Below are positions 54,856 through 63,277 of a stretch of 64,000 nt of DNA, piece by piece. Below the pieces are notes generated by a model, which worked only from the letters and a program-made list of their open reading frames with translations, ran no database searches and was not told where the DNA came from. The position numbers and the translations under genes are program-made. Source of the stretch: CAVQCJ01 sp963849365. Its GTDB lineage: Bacteria; Actinomycetota; Actinomycetes; Prado026. The DNA lies in the NCBI GenBank assembly GCA_963849365.1, contig CAWKHA010000001.1:372001-436000 (forward strand), given 5' to 3'. Each line of letters starts with the position of its first letter. Position 1 is the first letter of the stretch.

Positions 54856-57416
54856 GCGACCGTCCCCGAGACCGGAGCCTCCGGCACACCCGGAACACCC
54901 GGCACACCCGCGACACCCGGACCGGCCGGGACGGCTGCCACCGGCAGCGACAGCACCATGGTGAGCCCGCCGCCGGGGGTGTCCTCGGCCCAGAGCTGGC
55001 CGCCGGTCGCCTCGGTGAAGCCGCGCGCGACGGCCAGGCCCAGCCCGACCCCGGCCCCGGCCGGCACGTCTCCCGAGCGCTGGAACGGGGCGAAGATGCG
55101 CTCCTTGTCCGGGTCCGGGACGCCCGGGCCGCGGTCGACCACGCGCAGCTGGACCCGGGAGCCGAGCACCGAACCGGTGAGCCGGACGTGGCTGCCGGCG
55201 CCGTGCCGGGTCGCGTTCTCGACCAGGTTGGCCACCACCCGCTCGAGCAGGCCGGCGTCGGCGCTCACCAGCGGCAGCGTGTCGGGCACCTGGACGCTCA
55301 GCAGCTCGATGTGCTCGACGCCGGCGAGCGCGGGCGGCACCACCTCGTCGAGGGAGACCGGGCGCAGGTGCGGGTCCACCGCGCCAGTCTGCAGCCTGCT
55401 CATGTCCAGCAGGTTGGCGACGAGGTGGTCCAACCGGTCGGCCGACTCCTCGATCGTCGCCAGCAGCGCCTGCTGGTCCTGCGGCGTCCACTCGACGTCG
55501 TCGAGGCGCAGGCTCGACACGGCCGCCTTGATCCCGGCCAGCGGGGTGCGCAGGTCGTGCGAGACAGCGGCCAGCAGCGCGGTACGGACGGCGTTGCCCT
55601 CCTCGAGCCGGCGGGCCTGCCGTGCCCGGGCGGTCAGCCGCTCGCGCTGCAGCACGGTCCCCAGCGAGGCCGCGAACGCCTCCATGACCCGCCGGTCGCC
55701 GGCGTCCGCCGGACGGCCGGTCATCACGGCCACCAGGTCGTCGGCCACCACGAGCTCGACGTCGGCCGAGCCGGGTTCGGGGTACGGCGGAGCACCGGCG
55801 GCGACCACCCGCTGCCACGGTGAGCCGGCGCCCTCGCGCTCGTGCAGCGCGGCCGAGGTCATCGCGAACGTGCTGCGCATGCGTTCGAGCAGCGCGGCGC
55901 TGTCGTCCCCTCCGCGCAGGGCGCTGCCGGCCAGGGACGCGAGGGTGGCCGCCTCGGCCTGCCCGCGTGCGGCTTCCGCGGCCCGCCGCGCAGCCAGGTG
56001 CACGACGCTGGAGACCGCGGCCGCAACGACCAGGAACACCAGCAGCGCGAACACGTTCTGGGGCTCGGCGATGGTGAACGTGTGCAGCGGCGGGGTGAAG
56101 AAGTAGTTCACCGCCAGCGAGCCGAGCACCGCGCTCGCCAGGGCCGGGCCGAGCCCGCCGACGAGCGCGACGGCCACGGTCAGCGTCAGGTACACCAGCA
56201 GCACGGTGGACAGTGGTGGCGACCGGTCGTCGGCCAGCGCGGCCAGCGTCGCCAGGGCGAGGGGCCCGGCCACAGCCAGCGCCCATCCCCAGGTCCGGCG
56301 CGAGCCGACCGGGCCCCCGCCCCGACCGCCGCGGGTGCGGCCGGCCGCGGTTGCCGGCAGCGGTTCGGCCCGGTTGACGAGGTGCACGTCGATGTCACCG
56401 GACGCGCGGGCCACCGCGGCAGCCACGTCGTGGCCGGCGCGCAGCCCGCGGGCTGGAGCCCGCCGGGTCCCGAGCACGATCTGGGTGGCGTTGGCACCGC
56501 GGGCGAACTCGAGCAGCGCGGTCGCCACGTCGCTGCCGACGACGCGCTGGAAGGTCCCGCCCAGGCTCTCGGCGAGCCGCCGGAGCTCCTCGAGCCGCGC
56601 GGGGTCCGCGGCGTCCAGCCCGTCCGGCGCGGCGACGTGCACGGCCAGGAGCTCGCCACCGCTCGTCCGCCCGGCCACCCGTGCCCCGCGACGCAGCAGC
56701 ACCTCGCCGCCGGAGTCACCGGCGACCGCGACGACGACCCGCTCCCGGGTGGCCCAGGTGCCGCCTATGCCGTGCTCGGCCCGGTAGCGGCCCAGGGCTT
56801 CGTCGACCTGGTCCGCCAGCCACAGCAGGGCCAGCTCGCGCAGCGCGCTGAGCGTCCCGACCCGGAAGTAGCTCGCCAGCTCGGCGTCCACCCGCTCGGG
56901 CGGGTACACGTTGCCGTGCGCCAGCCGGCGGCGCAGTGCCTCGGGCGTCATGTCGACCAGCTCGACCTGGTCGGCGGTTCGGACCACCTCGTCCGGGACC
57001 AGCACCGAGGGACGCCGGCCGGTGATGACGGTCACGGCGTCGACCAGCGACGCGATCTCCTGCACGTTCAGCGTGGTCACGACGTCGCTGCCGGCCGCGA
57101 GCAGGTCGTGCACGTCCTCCCAGCGGGAGGCGTTCGGGGCACCGGGTGGGTTCGCGGTGGCGAGCTCGTCGACGAGGACCACGGCAGGAGCGCGTGCCAG
57201 CAGGGCGGGCAGGTCCAGCTGCCCGGGTCCGGCCGACCCCACGGTCTGCAGGCCGGCCGCGAGCTCACGGATGCGGTCGCGGCCGTGGTCGACGAGGACC
57301 CCGACCACCACCTCGGCGCCGCGGGCCGACCGGCGGTGGCCCTCCGCGAGCATTGCGTACGTCTTGCCGACTCCGGGCGCGGCACCAAGGTAGATCCGCA
57401 ACCGCCCGTGCGCCAT
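54852..57416 (-). CDS. kdpD: KdpD-type sensor histidine kinase
   Basis: 854 residues, full architecture: N-terminal KdpD domain with Walker A GAAPGVGKT (11-19), USP-like domain (about 230-370), four transmembrane segments (DUF4118, about 380-490), GAF region, HisKA with phospho-His in AVSHDLRTPL (about 619) and HATPase with ENATRHG and DRGPGVPDP. It senses K+ limitation and osmotic or nucleotide signals. The ATG at 57416 lies 6 nt after CAGACT. Confidence 0.95.
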   Translation of the reverse strand: MAHGRLRIYLGAAPGVGKTYAMLAEGHRRSARGAEVVVGVLVDHGRDRIRELAAGLQTVGSAGPGQLDLPALLARAPAVVLVDELATANPPGAPNASRWEDVHDLLAAGSDVVTTLNVQEIASLVDAVTVITGRRPSVLVPDEVVRTADQVELVDMTPEALRRRLAHGNVYPPERVDAELASYFRVGTLSALRELALLWLADQVDEALGRYRAEHGIGGTWATRERVVVAVAGDSGGEVLLRRGARVAGRTSGGELLAVHVAAPDGLDAADPARLEELRRLAESLGGTFQRVVGSDVATALLEFARGANATQIVLGTRRAPARGLRAGHDVAAAVARASGDIDVHLVNRAEPLPATAAGRTRGGRGGGPVGSRRTWGWALAVAGPLALATLAALADDRSPPLSTVLLVYLTLTVAVALVGGLGPALASAVLGSLAVNYFFTPPLHTFTIAEPQNVFALLVFLVVAAAVSSVVHLAARRAAEAARGQAEAATLASLAGSALRGGDDSAALLERMRSTFAMTSAALHEREGAGSPWQRVVAAGAPPYPEPGSADVELVVADDLVAVMTGRPADAGDRRVMEAFAASLGTVLQRERLTARARQARRLEEGNAVRTALLAAVSHDLRTPLAGIKAAVSSLRLDDVEWTPQDQQALLATIEESADRLDHLVANLLDMSRLQTGAVDPHLRPVSLDEVVPPALAGVEHIELLSVQVPDTLPLVSADAGLLERVVANLVENATRHGAGSHVRLTGSVLGSRVQLRVVDRGPGVPDPDKERIFAPFQRSGDVPAGAGVGLGLAVARGFTEATGGQLWAEDTPGGGLTMVLSLPVAAVPAGPGVAGVPGVPGVPEAPVSGTVA

Positions 57417-57470
57417 GGGCCCAGTCTGGCGGTCCCGGCGCCCGGCCGCCGCGCGGGTGCCGGAGCCGGA

Positions 57471-58271
57471 CTAGCGGATCTCGGCGATCCGCTGGCCGGT
57501 TCCCTCCGGATCCAGCCGGGTCCGGTCCTGGGCGCCGGACGGCTCGGGGCTCCCGGACGCGTCGGGCTGGTCCGGCAGCTTGAGCGGCAACGGCTCGCTC
57601 GGGGCGAACGCATCCCCGCCCCGGACCACCACGACCCCGCGGTACAGCTCCAGCAGGACGTCCGCGGCCGAGGGGTCCGCCGCGGCCGCGCCGGACAGCA
57701 CGCCGCGCAGCATCCACCGCGGCCCGTCGGTCCCGATGAAGCGCACGTCGGCCAGCGCCATGGTTCCGTCCGCCTGCGGGAACGGGAGCTTCGCCTTCAC
57801 CGTCGCCGCGGTCCCGGCGGCCGGGTCGTCGACACCCTCGACGTCGGCCAGGCCGCCGTCCTTGGTGATCCCGGCGGCCAGCTCGCGGCGCACCTGCGGC
57901 CACAGCGGCTCGCCACGGGGCGCCGCGAACGCCTGCAGCTGCAGGGCGGACTGGGCGTGGATCGCCGTGACGGCGGCGACGGTGCCGGACGCCTCGTCGA
58001 CGTTGACCTGTATCTCGACCCCCGGCAGCCCGGGGACGCGCATGCAGCCGAGGTCGAGGCGTACGACATCGTCGTCGGGAACGTCGTCGACGTCCCACGG
58101 ACCGTGCGGACGCGGGACGGACGCGCCCGCGTCCGCCGGCTCACCGGCCTCGGTGGCGGCCTCCTCCGCGGCTTCGTCGACGGCATCCCCGGCCTCGTCC
58201 TCGAGCTCGAGCTCGTCGAAGTCCTCGCGGTCCTCGTCCGCCCGGCTCCGGGACTTGCGGCGACGGAACAC
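57471..58271 (-). CDS. DUF3710 family protein
   Basis: 266 residues; N-terminal basic/acidic low-complexity region (1-60: FRRRKSRSRADEDREDF and an EDEAGDAVDEAAEEA run), then the DUF3710 core with VRLDLGCMRVPGLPGVEIQVN, GPRWMLRGVLSG and DVLLELYRGVVVVRG. Actinobacteria-specific and consistently located downstream of dut. The GTG at 58271 is 2 nt from the dut stop. Function unknown. Confidence 0.9.
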   Translation of the reverse strand: MFRRRKSRSRADEDREDFDELELEDEAGDAVDEAAEEAATEAGEPADAGASVPRPHGPWDVDDVPDDDVVRLDLGCMRVPGLPGVEIQVNVDEASGTVAAVTAIHAQSALQLQAFAAPRGEPLWPQVRRELAAGITKDGGLADVEGVDDPAAGTAATVKAKLPFPQADGTMALADVRFIGTDGPRWMLRGVLSGAAAADPSAADVLLELYRGVVVVRGGDAFAPSEPLPLKLPDQPDASGSPEPSGAQDRTRLDPEGTGQRIAEIR

Positions 58272-58273
58272 GG

Positions 58274-58741
58274 CTACTCCCCTCGGCCGGCGGCGGCCGC
58301 CGGCATCCCGCCGGTAGAACCGAAGCCACCTTCGCTGCGGTCCGACCCCGGCAACCTCTCGACCTCGTGGAAGCGGGCCCGCTCCACCCGCTGCACCACC
58401 ATCTGCGCGATCCGGTCGCCGCGGCGGAACACCACCGGTTCGCGCGGGTCCAGGTTCACCACGCTCACCTGGATCTCGCCCCGGTACCCAGCGTCGACGG
58501 TTCCCGGCGCGTTGACCAGACTGACCCCGTACTTCACCGCGAGCCCGGACCGGGGGTGCACGAACGCGGCGAAGCCGTCCGGGAGCGCGATCGCCAGGCC
58601 GGTGGGCAGCAGCGCCCGCTCGCCGGGCGCGAGCTCGGCGTCCACCGTGGTGTGCAGATCGGCCCCGGCGTCGCCGGGATGGGCGTACGCCGGCAGCGGC
58701 ACGCCGGGGTCCAGCCGCCGGACGAGGACGTCGACGGTCAT
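58274..58741 (-). CDS. dut: dUTP diphosphatase
   Basis: Removes dUTP and supplies dUMP. 155 residues, trimeric dUTPase: motif 1 PGDAGADL, motif 2 RSGLAVKYG, motif 3 NAPGTVDAGYRGEI, motif 4 RGDRIAQM, and motif 5 GSDRSEGGFGSTG with the Phe that stacks on uracil. All motifs intact. The ATG overlaps the stop of the thioesterase gene by 3 nt. Confidence 0.97.
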   Translation of the reverse strand: MTVDVLVRRLDPGVPLPAYAHPGDAGADLHTTVDAELAPGERALLPTGLAIALPDGFAAFVHPRSGLAVKYGVSLVNAPGTVDAGYRGEIQVSVVNLDPREPVVFRRGDRIAQMVVQRVERARFHEVERLPGSDRSEGGFGSTGGMPAAAAGRGE

Positions 58742-59319
58742 GGGTTCACCTCGTACCTGCGGACGTTCCCGGTCGCCCGCGCGGCAGCGACAGCCGCCGC
58801 GACGTCCTGCGCGCGACCGTGCGTGCTGAAGTGCTCCAGCGGGACCTGGACGAACACGGCCGCGGCGGTCACGGCCACCTCGCCGTCGGGGGCGCCGATG
58901 CGGCCCTCGGCCGCCATGAAGACCCGGCGGTCGGCCACCCCGACGGCTCGAGCATCCAGGTGCAGGCTCGTCCCCACCGGTACCGGCCGCCGGAACGTGG
59001 TCTCCAGCCGCCCGGTGACGGCGGGCACCCGCACCAGCCAGTTCACGTAGCCCATCGCCTCGTCGAAGGCTGCGGCCAGCAGCCCGCCGTGGGCCAGCCC
59101 CGGCGCGCCCTGGTGGTACTCCCCGACTTCCAGGACGGCCTGCGCCGACACGCCCTCGCCGGCCACGACCCGCAGGTTCAGCCCGGCGGGATGGTCGGCA
59201 CCGCAGCCGAAGCACAGGGCGTAGTGGCTCGAGATCGGGGTTCCCGGCGGCGGTGCGTCCGGGTGCCGGACCGCCTGCGCCGCGTCCGCGGGCGGGTCGG
59301 TGCTGTACCGCCGGCTCAT
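58738..59319 (-). CDS. PaaI-family hotdog thioesterase
   Basis: 193 residues. The hotdog pattern GLAHGGLLAAAFDEAMGYVN, a conserved HYALCFGCG stretch before it, and RLETTFRRPVPVGTSL are typical of the PaaI/YbgC-like acyl-CoA thioesterases. Substrate unknown. The ATG at 59319 is 7 nt after TAGGGT and starts the dut-DUF3710 operon. Confidence 0.88.
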   Translation of the reverse strand: MSRRYSTDPPADAAQAVRHPDAPPPGTPISSHYALCFGCGADHPAGLNLRVVAGEGVSAQAVLEVGEYHQGAPGLAHGGLLAAAFDEAMGYVNWLVRVPAVTGRLETTFRRPVPVGTSLHLDARAVGVADRRVFMAAEGRIGAPDGEVAVTAAAVFVQVPLEHFSTHGRAQDVAAAVAAARATGNVRRYEVNP

Positions 59320-59326
59320 GCGCCCG

Positions 59327-59332
59327 ACCCTA
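59327..59332 (-). promoter_or_regulatory. Leaderless -10 box of the thioesterase-dut-DUF3710 operon
   Basis: TAGGGT on the minus strand, 7 nt before the ATG at 59319. Confidence 0.4.
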
Positions 59333-59369
59333 CTGCCGCGCCGGCGCCGCGCCGTGACACCCTGACGCC

Positions 59370-59912
59370 GTGGACGGCGGGCGCACGGCGGGTGAGGGCA
59401 CCGCCGGATTCCGCGAGCGCCTCTGGGCGCCGGCGGGGTGGTGGGCGGTCTCCACGGTGCTCGTGCTGTCGCTCGCGGTGGCCGTGGGGTACCCGCTCGG
59501 CACCGTCGCCGGCGTCGTCGCGTTCGCGCTGGCCGAGGGCGCGGTGGGCTGGGTGCTGGTCTCGGCGGCCGCGCAGGTCTGCGTGGGCGACGGGATGCTG
59601 GTGGCCGGTCGTGCCCGGCTGCCGCTCGCCGTGGTCTCGGCGGTGACCGCCCTGGACGCGGAGGCCGCGGCGCTGCTGCGCGGGCGGCAGGCGGACGCCC
59701 GGGCCTTCCTCCTGCTGCGGCCGTGGGTGCGCGAGGCCGTCCGCGTGGACCTGGCCGACCCGGACGACCCCACCCCGTACTGGTACGTGTCGACCCGGCA
59801 CCCGGCCCGGCTGGCCGCGGCGACGGCCGTTGCCGCCGGGCTGGAGCCGGGCGCCGGTCCGGACCCTCAGCGGGGTGCTGGTGCCGCCGACCGTCCGGAT
59901 GGGGCAGGCTGA
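59370..59912 (+). CDS. DUF3093 membrane protein
   Basis: 180 residues. RERLWAPAGWW and two helices (about 24-64) are the DUF3093 opening, followed by a soluble domain with ARLPLAVVSAVTALD and the R-P-W-V-R-E-A-V-R-V...DPDDPTPYWYVSTRHP block. Function unknown; diverges from the dut operon by 50 nt, an arrangement that is, from memory, shared with mycobacteria. Confidence 0.92.
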   Translation: MDGGRTAGEGTAGFRERLWAPAGWWAVSTVLVLSLAVAVGYPLGTVAGVVAFALAEGAVGWVLVSAAAQVCVGDGMLVAGRARLPLAVVSAVTALDAEAAALLRGRQADARAFLLLRPWVREAVRVDLADPDDPTPYWYVSTRHPARLAAATAVAAGLEPGAGPDPQRGAGAADRPDGAG

Positions 59913-59942
59913 CCTCCGACGGTCTGGGACCGACAGGACGGG

Positions 59943-60227
59943 ATGGTGCGACTGATGGCCGGACGGGACACGAACCCCTTCGTCTCGGAGGCGGCTTTCG
60001 TCATCGGCGGCATCGCCGCCGCGATGATCGCGCGCCGGTTCGTGAACATCGTCTGGGTCGCCGCGTCCGGCAAGGCGGTGCCGGACGACCCGGCCGACCC
60101 ACGGGTCTCTACGGCCGAGGCCGTCACGTTCGCGATGGCCACCGGCGCCCTGGTCGGCGTGGCCAGGCTGCTCGTTCAGCGCAAGGCCAACCAGGTCAAG
60201 GTGCGGCGGGCGGGCGGGCGCGTCTGA
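59943..60227 (+). CDS. DUF4235 small membrane protein
   Basis: 94 residues. One N-terminal hydrophobic segment (about 17-36, AAFVIGGIAAAMIARRF), a DPADPRVSTAEAVTFA stretch and a second hydrophobic/helical segment ending in basic VQRKANQVKVRR. This matches DUF4235. An ATG at 59955 is an alternative start. The 3' end overlaps the next gene on the opposite strand by 32 nt. Function unknown. Confidence 0.85.
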   Translation: MVRLMAGRDTNPFVSEAAFVIGGIAAAMIARRFVNIVWVAASGKAVPDDPADPRVSTAEAVTFAMATGALVGVARLLVQRKANQVKVRRAGGRV

Positions 60228-61131
60228 GCCGTCGCCTGGGCGCCTGGCGGTCGGCGCCCGGGTCGGCTGCGTGATCGACCCGGTGGTCGGCGGGCCGCCC
60301 GACCAGCCTGCGGACTCCCGGCTCGAGCAGCTTGCTGACTGCGTTCCCGGTCAGGCTGGTCATCAGCGGGCGCCGGCGCAGGTCACCGCGCAGCGAGTCC
60401 GCGAGCAGGAGCGTCTGCCGGCGGTTGCTGTAGGCGCCGTACGCGGCGCCGGCCATCAGCGGGGCGAGCGTCCCGATCCCGCGGCCGGCCCGCGCGATCA
60501 GGCGGCGCTGCACGCGACGGCGGGCGACCACGCCCAACGCGGCCGTCATGGTGGCCGGCTCGAGCGGGTTGACCCCGCGCCGGTTGGCCCACGACAACGC
60601 GTACGCGGCGCCTCGCTGGGTGCCCGAGCCGCGCACCGGCACGCCGTACACCTCGTGCAGCTCGGCGACGAGCTTGATCTCGATGGCCGCCACCGCGGAG
60701 ATCTCCACCGCGAGCTCGATCGGGATCGCGACCAGGGTGACCGGCATCGTCCACTGGATCCCGGTGACGGCCCCGCCGCCGATCCCCACCGCCATGGTCG
60801 CTTTGACCGCGCTCGCCACGATGGCGTCGGCGAGCCGCTCCCCCTCCAGGCCGGGGTGGTGCGCCCGCAGCGTCTGCAGGTCGCGGACCGGGATACGCGG
60901 GGCGGCATCGACGACGACGTCCGCCAGCCAGCGTCCGCTCGTCACTGCCATGACACCCGCGCGCCGGCCGGACGCGATCAGCGCGACGCCTAGCTGACGC
61001 ATCAGCCCGGACCAGTCCCGGGCGCTGCGGCTCCCGCGCCGCCCGGACCCGGGGCCGGTCGCCTGCCCGCCGGCGATCCGGCCGAGGATCGCCTCGAGCT
61101 CGGCTTCCTCCTGGTCCTCCTGGTCGGTCAC
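60196..61131 (-). CDS. EcsC-like protein of unknown function
   Basis: 311 residues. The central part (about 60-200) is helical with a Gly-rich turn GIGGGAVTGIQWTMPVTLVAIPIELAVEISAVAAIEIKLVAELHEVYG, a pattern seen in EcsC-family proteins. N-terminal acidic region; basic C-terminal tail. The GTG at 61131 has CATCCT 6 nt upstream, favouring it over upstream starts at 61146 or 61164 that would overlap the DUF4193 stop. Function unknown. Confidence 0.7.
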   Translation of the reverse strand: MTDQEDQEEAELEAILGRIAGGQATGPGSGRRGSRSARDWSGLMRQLGVALIASGRRAGVMAVTSGRWLADVVVDAAPRIPVRDLQTLRAHHPGLEGERLADAIVASAVKATMAVGIGGGAVTGIQWTMPVTLVAIPIELAVEISAVAAIEIKLVAELHEVYGVPVRGSGTQRGAAYALSWANRRGVNPLEPATMTAALGVVARRRVQRRLIARAGRGIGTLAPLMAGAAYGAYSNRRQTLLLADSLRGDLRRRPLMTSLTGNAVSKLLEPGVRRLVGRPADHRVDHAADPGADRQAPRRRLRRARPPAAP

Positions 61132-61151
61132 GGGTCCAGGATGCACCAACC

Positions 61152-61451
61152 TCAGGCGGCGCACTCCTGGCAGACGGGCTGCCCGCCGACCTCCTTGGCC
61201 AGCTGGCTGCGGTGGTGCACCAGGAAGCAGCGCGAGCAGGTGAACTCGTCGGCCTGGCGAGGGAGGACGCGGACGGACAGCTCTTCGTTGGACAGGTCGG
61301 CACCGGGCAGCTCGAAACTCTCGGCCGCCTCGGCCTCGTCCGCGTCGACGGCGCCGGAGGAGGCGTCCACGCGCCGTGCCTTCAGCTCTTCGAGGCTGTC
61401 CTCGGCCAGCTCGTCGTCGGTCTTGCGCGGGGTGTCGTAGTCGGTCGCCAC
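61152..61451 (-). CDS. DUF4193 zinc-ribbon-like small protein
   Basis: 99 residues; acidic N-terminal two-thirds (DELAEDSLEELKARR) and a C-terminal CSRC...CQEC four-Cys zinc site (about 72-97). Family DUF4193, typical of actinobacteria. The GTG at 61451 follows GGAGGGG. Probably a small regulatory or ribosome/RNA polymerase-associated protein, but this is inference. Confidence 0.93.
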   Translation of the reverse strand: MATDYDTPRKTDDELAEDSLEELKARRVDASSGAVDADEAEAAESFELPGADLSNEELSVRVLPRQADEFTCSRCFLVHHRSQLAKEVGGQPVCQECAA

Positions 61452-61818
61452 TGGGTGAGCCCCTCCGCGTTTCGGTTTGCTCGCTCTATCGGTCGTCTTC
61501 GCTGCGCTGGTGTTCGGCGGATCGGGTACGGGCCCGCCCGGTGGGGCGGATCCGAGCCGTGAGCCCGGTCCGGCTCGTGCAACGCCCGACCACCCCGGTT
61601 TGTGCCCGGAGCCGGGCAGATCATGCCGTACCCACGGCACCGGCGCCCGTCAGGGTGCCCGGCCCTTGTGACGAGCGCGTTTCCAACGGATGAACGCCGC
61701 GCGTCACCCGGCCTGCACCGCGGTGGAGCAGGTTGGATAGACATACGGCAATTCGTCCCGGTCCGCCACCCGGCACGCCGCCCCGCGGACCGGGTCCGGC
61801 CAGTGGATCGGAGGCCAC
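61452..61818. other. 367-bp divergent intergenic region
   Basis: Between DUF4193 (minus) and the gamma carbonic anhydrase (plus). It has no recognisable coding or RNA feature; it should contain promoters of both genes. The plus-side start at 61819 has GGAGG just upstream. I see no strong -10/-35 pair, and nothing else of note. Confidence 0.6.
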
Positions 61819-62337
61819 GTGCCCTGCTACGCGCTCGGTGACGACGTCCCCCAGGTGGACCCGCAGGCGTACGTACACCCCGACGCCGTCCTGATCGGGC
61901 GGGTCCAGGTGGGGCCGGAGGCGAGCATCTGGCCGGGGGCGGTCCTGCGGGGCGACGGCGGTCGCATCGTCGTCGGGCCGCGGACCTCGATCCAGGACGC
62001 GGTCGTCGTCCACGTCGGCAGCGAGCTGGACACCGTGGTGGGTGCCGGCTGCGTCGTCGGGCACCTGGCCCACCTCGAGGGGTGCGTGGTCGAGGACGGC
62101 GCCCTGGTCGGGTCCGGTGCCGTCCTGCTGCAGCAGGTGCGGGTCGGGGCCGGTGCCTTGGTCGCCGCCGGCGCCGTGCTCCCGCCGGGGACGCAGGTGC
62201 CCGCACTCGCGCTCGCCCGTGGCGTGCCGGCCCGGATCGTCCCGGACGCCGTCGAGCCGGGCGCGTTCGCCGCCTCGGCCCAGGGCTACGTGGACCGCGC
62301 GCGACGCTACGCCGCCACCCTGCGTCGGCTCGACTGA
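61819..62337 (+). CDS. Gamma-class carbonic anhydrase family protein
   Basis: 172 residues of left-handed beta-helix hexapeptide repeats (VLIGRVQVGPEASIWPGAVLRGD...VVVGAGCVVGHLAHLEGCVVEDGALVGSG), with zinc-ligand His candidates in VVVHV and GHLAHL. A metal-dependent carbonic anhydrase or acyltransferase-like role is possible. The start GTG has GGAGG. The ABC operon follows after 40 nt. Confidence 0.9.
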   Translation: MPCYALGDDVPQVDPQAYVHPDAVLIGRVQVGPEASIWPGAVLRGDGGRIVVGPRTSIQDAVVVHVGSELDTVVGAGCVVGHLAHLEGCVVEDGALVGSGAVLLQQVRVGAGALVAAGAVLPPGTQVPALALARGVPARIVPDAVEPGAFAASAQGYVDRARRYAATLRRLD

Positions 62338-62364
62338 GCGTCCGGGCGGCCGCACGACCTTCAG

Positions 62365-62370
62365 TAGGGT
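62365..62370 (+). promoter_or_regulatory. Leaderless -10 box of the natA-like gene
   Basis: TAGGGT, 7 nt before the GTG at 62378. Confidence 0.4.
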
Positions 62371-62377
62371 CGGCAAC

Positions 62378-63277
62378 GTGCTGGAGATCGACGCGCTGCA
62401 CAAGCGGTTCGGCGACACCGTGGCCCTGGACGGGCTGTCCTTCGCCGTGCGCGCCGGTCAGATGTTCGGCTTCGTCGGCACGAACGGCGCCGGGAAGACC
62501 ACGGCGATGCGGATCGTCCTGGGGGTGCTCGCCGCCGACGCGGGCTCGGTGCGCTGGGACGGTCGCGAGCTCGACGCGGCGGCCCGGGCCCGGATCGGCT
62601 ACATGCCCGAGGAGCGCGGGCTCTACCCGAAGATGCGGGTGCGGGACCACCTGGTGTACCTGGCGCGCCTGCACGGCGCCGCCGCGGACGTCGCGGGTCG
62701 CTCGGCCGACCGGTGGCTTGAGGACCTGATGGTGGCGCCGCGGGCCCATGACCGGGTCGAGGCGCTGTCGCTGGGAAACCAGCAGCGGGTTCAGCTCGCG
62801 GCCGCGCTGGTGCACGACCCGACAGTCCTGGTCCTGGACGAGCCGTTCTCGGGCCTGGACCCGGTCGGCGTGGACGTGCTGGCCGCGGTGCTGCGGGAGC
62901 GGGTCGACGCTGGCGCCGTCGTCGTGTTCTCCAGCCACCAGCTGGACCTGGTCGAGCGGCTGTGCGACGCCGTCGGGATCATCCAGTCCGGTCGCATGGT
63001 CGCCACCGGCACGGTCGCCGAGCTGCGCAGCGCCGGCCGGCCGGCCGGCAGCACGCGGCGGCTGCTCGTCGACGTGGCTGCCGACCCGGGGTGGACCCGC
63101 GACCTGCCCGGGACACGGGTCGCGGACGTGGACGGCACCGTCGTGCTCCTGGACCTGGAGGCCGGCGCGGACGACCAGGCGGTCCTGGACGCCGCCAGGC
63201 GGGCCGGGCCATTGCGTGCCTTCACCCCGCTGGAGCCGACGCTGGCCGAGCTGTTCCGTGAAGTGGTCGGCGCATGA
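62378..63277 (+). CDS. ABC transporter ATP-binding protein (NatA-like)
   Basis: 299 residues. Walker A GTNGAGKTT (34-42), signature LSLGNQQRVQ (the LSxGN variant of the NatA/ABC-2 group), Walker B VLVLDEP and switch His FSSHQ are intact. A C-terminal extension of about 80 residues follows the ATPase. Powers export by the ABC-2 permease encoded next, whose ATG overlaps this stop (ATGA). Confidence 0.93.
   Translation: MLEIDALHKRFGDTVALDGLSFAVRAGQMFGFVGTNGAGKTTAMRIVLGVLAADAGSVRWDGRELDAAARARIGYMPEERGLYPKMRVRDHLVYLARLHGAAADVAGRSADRWLEDLMVAPRAHDRVEALSLGNQQRVQLAAALVHDPTVLVLDEPFSGLDPVGVDVLAAVLRERVDAGAVVVFSSHQLDLVERLCDAVGIIQSGRMVATGTVAELRSAGRPAGSTRRLLVDVAADPGWTRDLPGTRVADVDGTVVLLDLEAGADDQAVLDAARRAGPLRAFTPLEPTLAELFREVVGA

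Noticed and set aside
55842..58829. A 995-residue open frame on plus opposite kdpD/DUF3710
   Set aside because: Antisense shadow of well-supported minus-strand genes.
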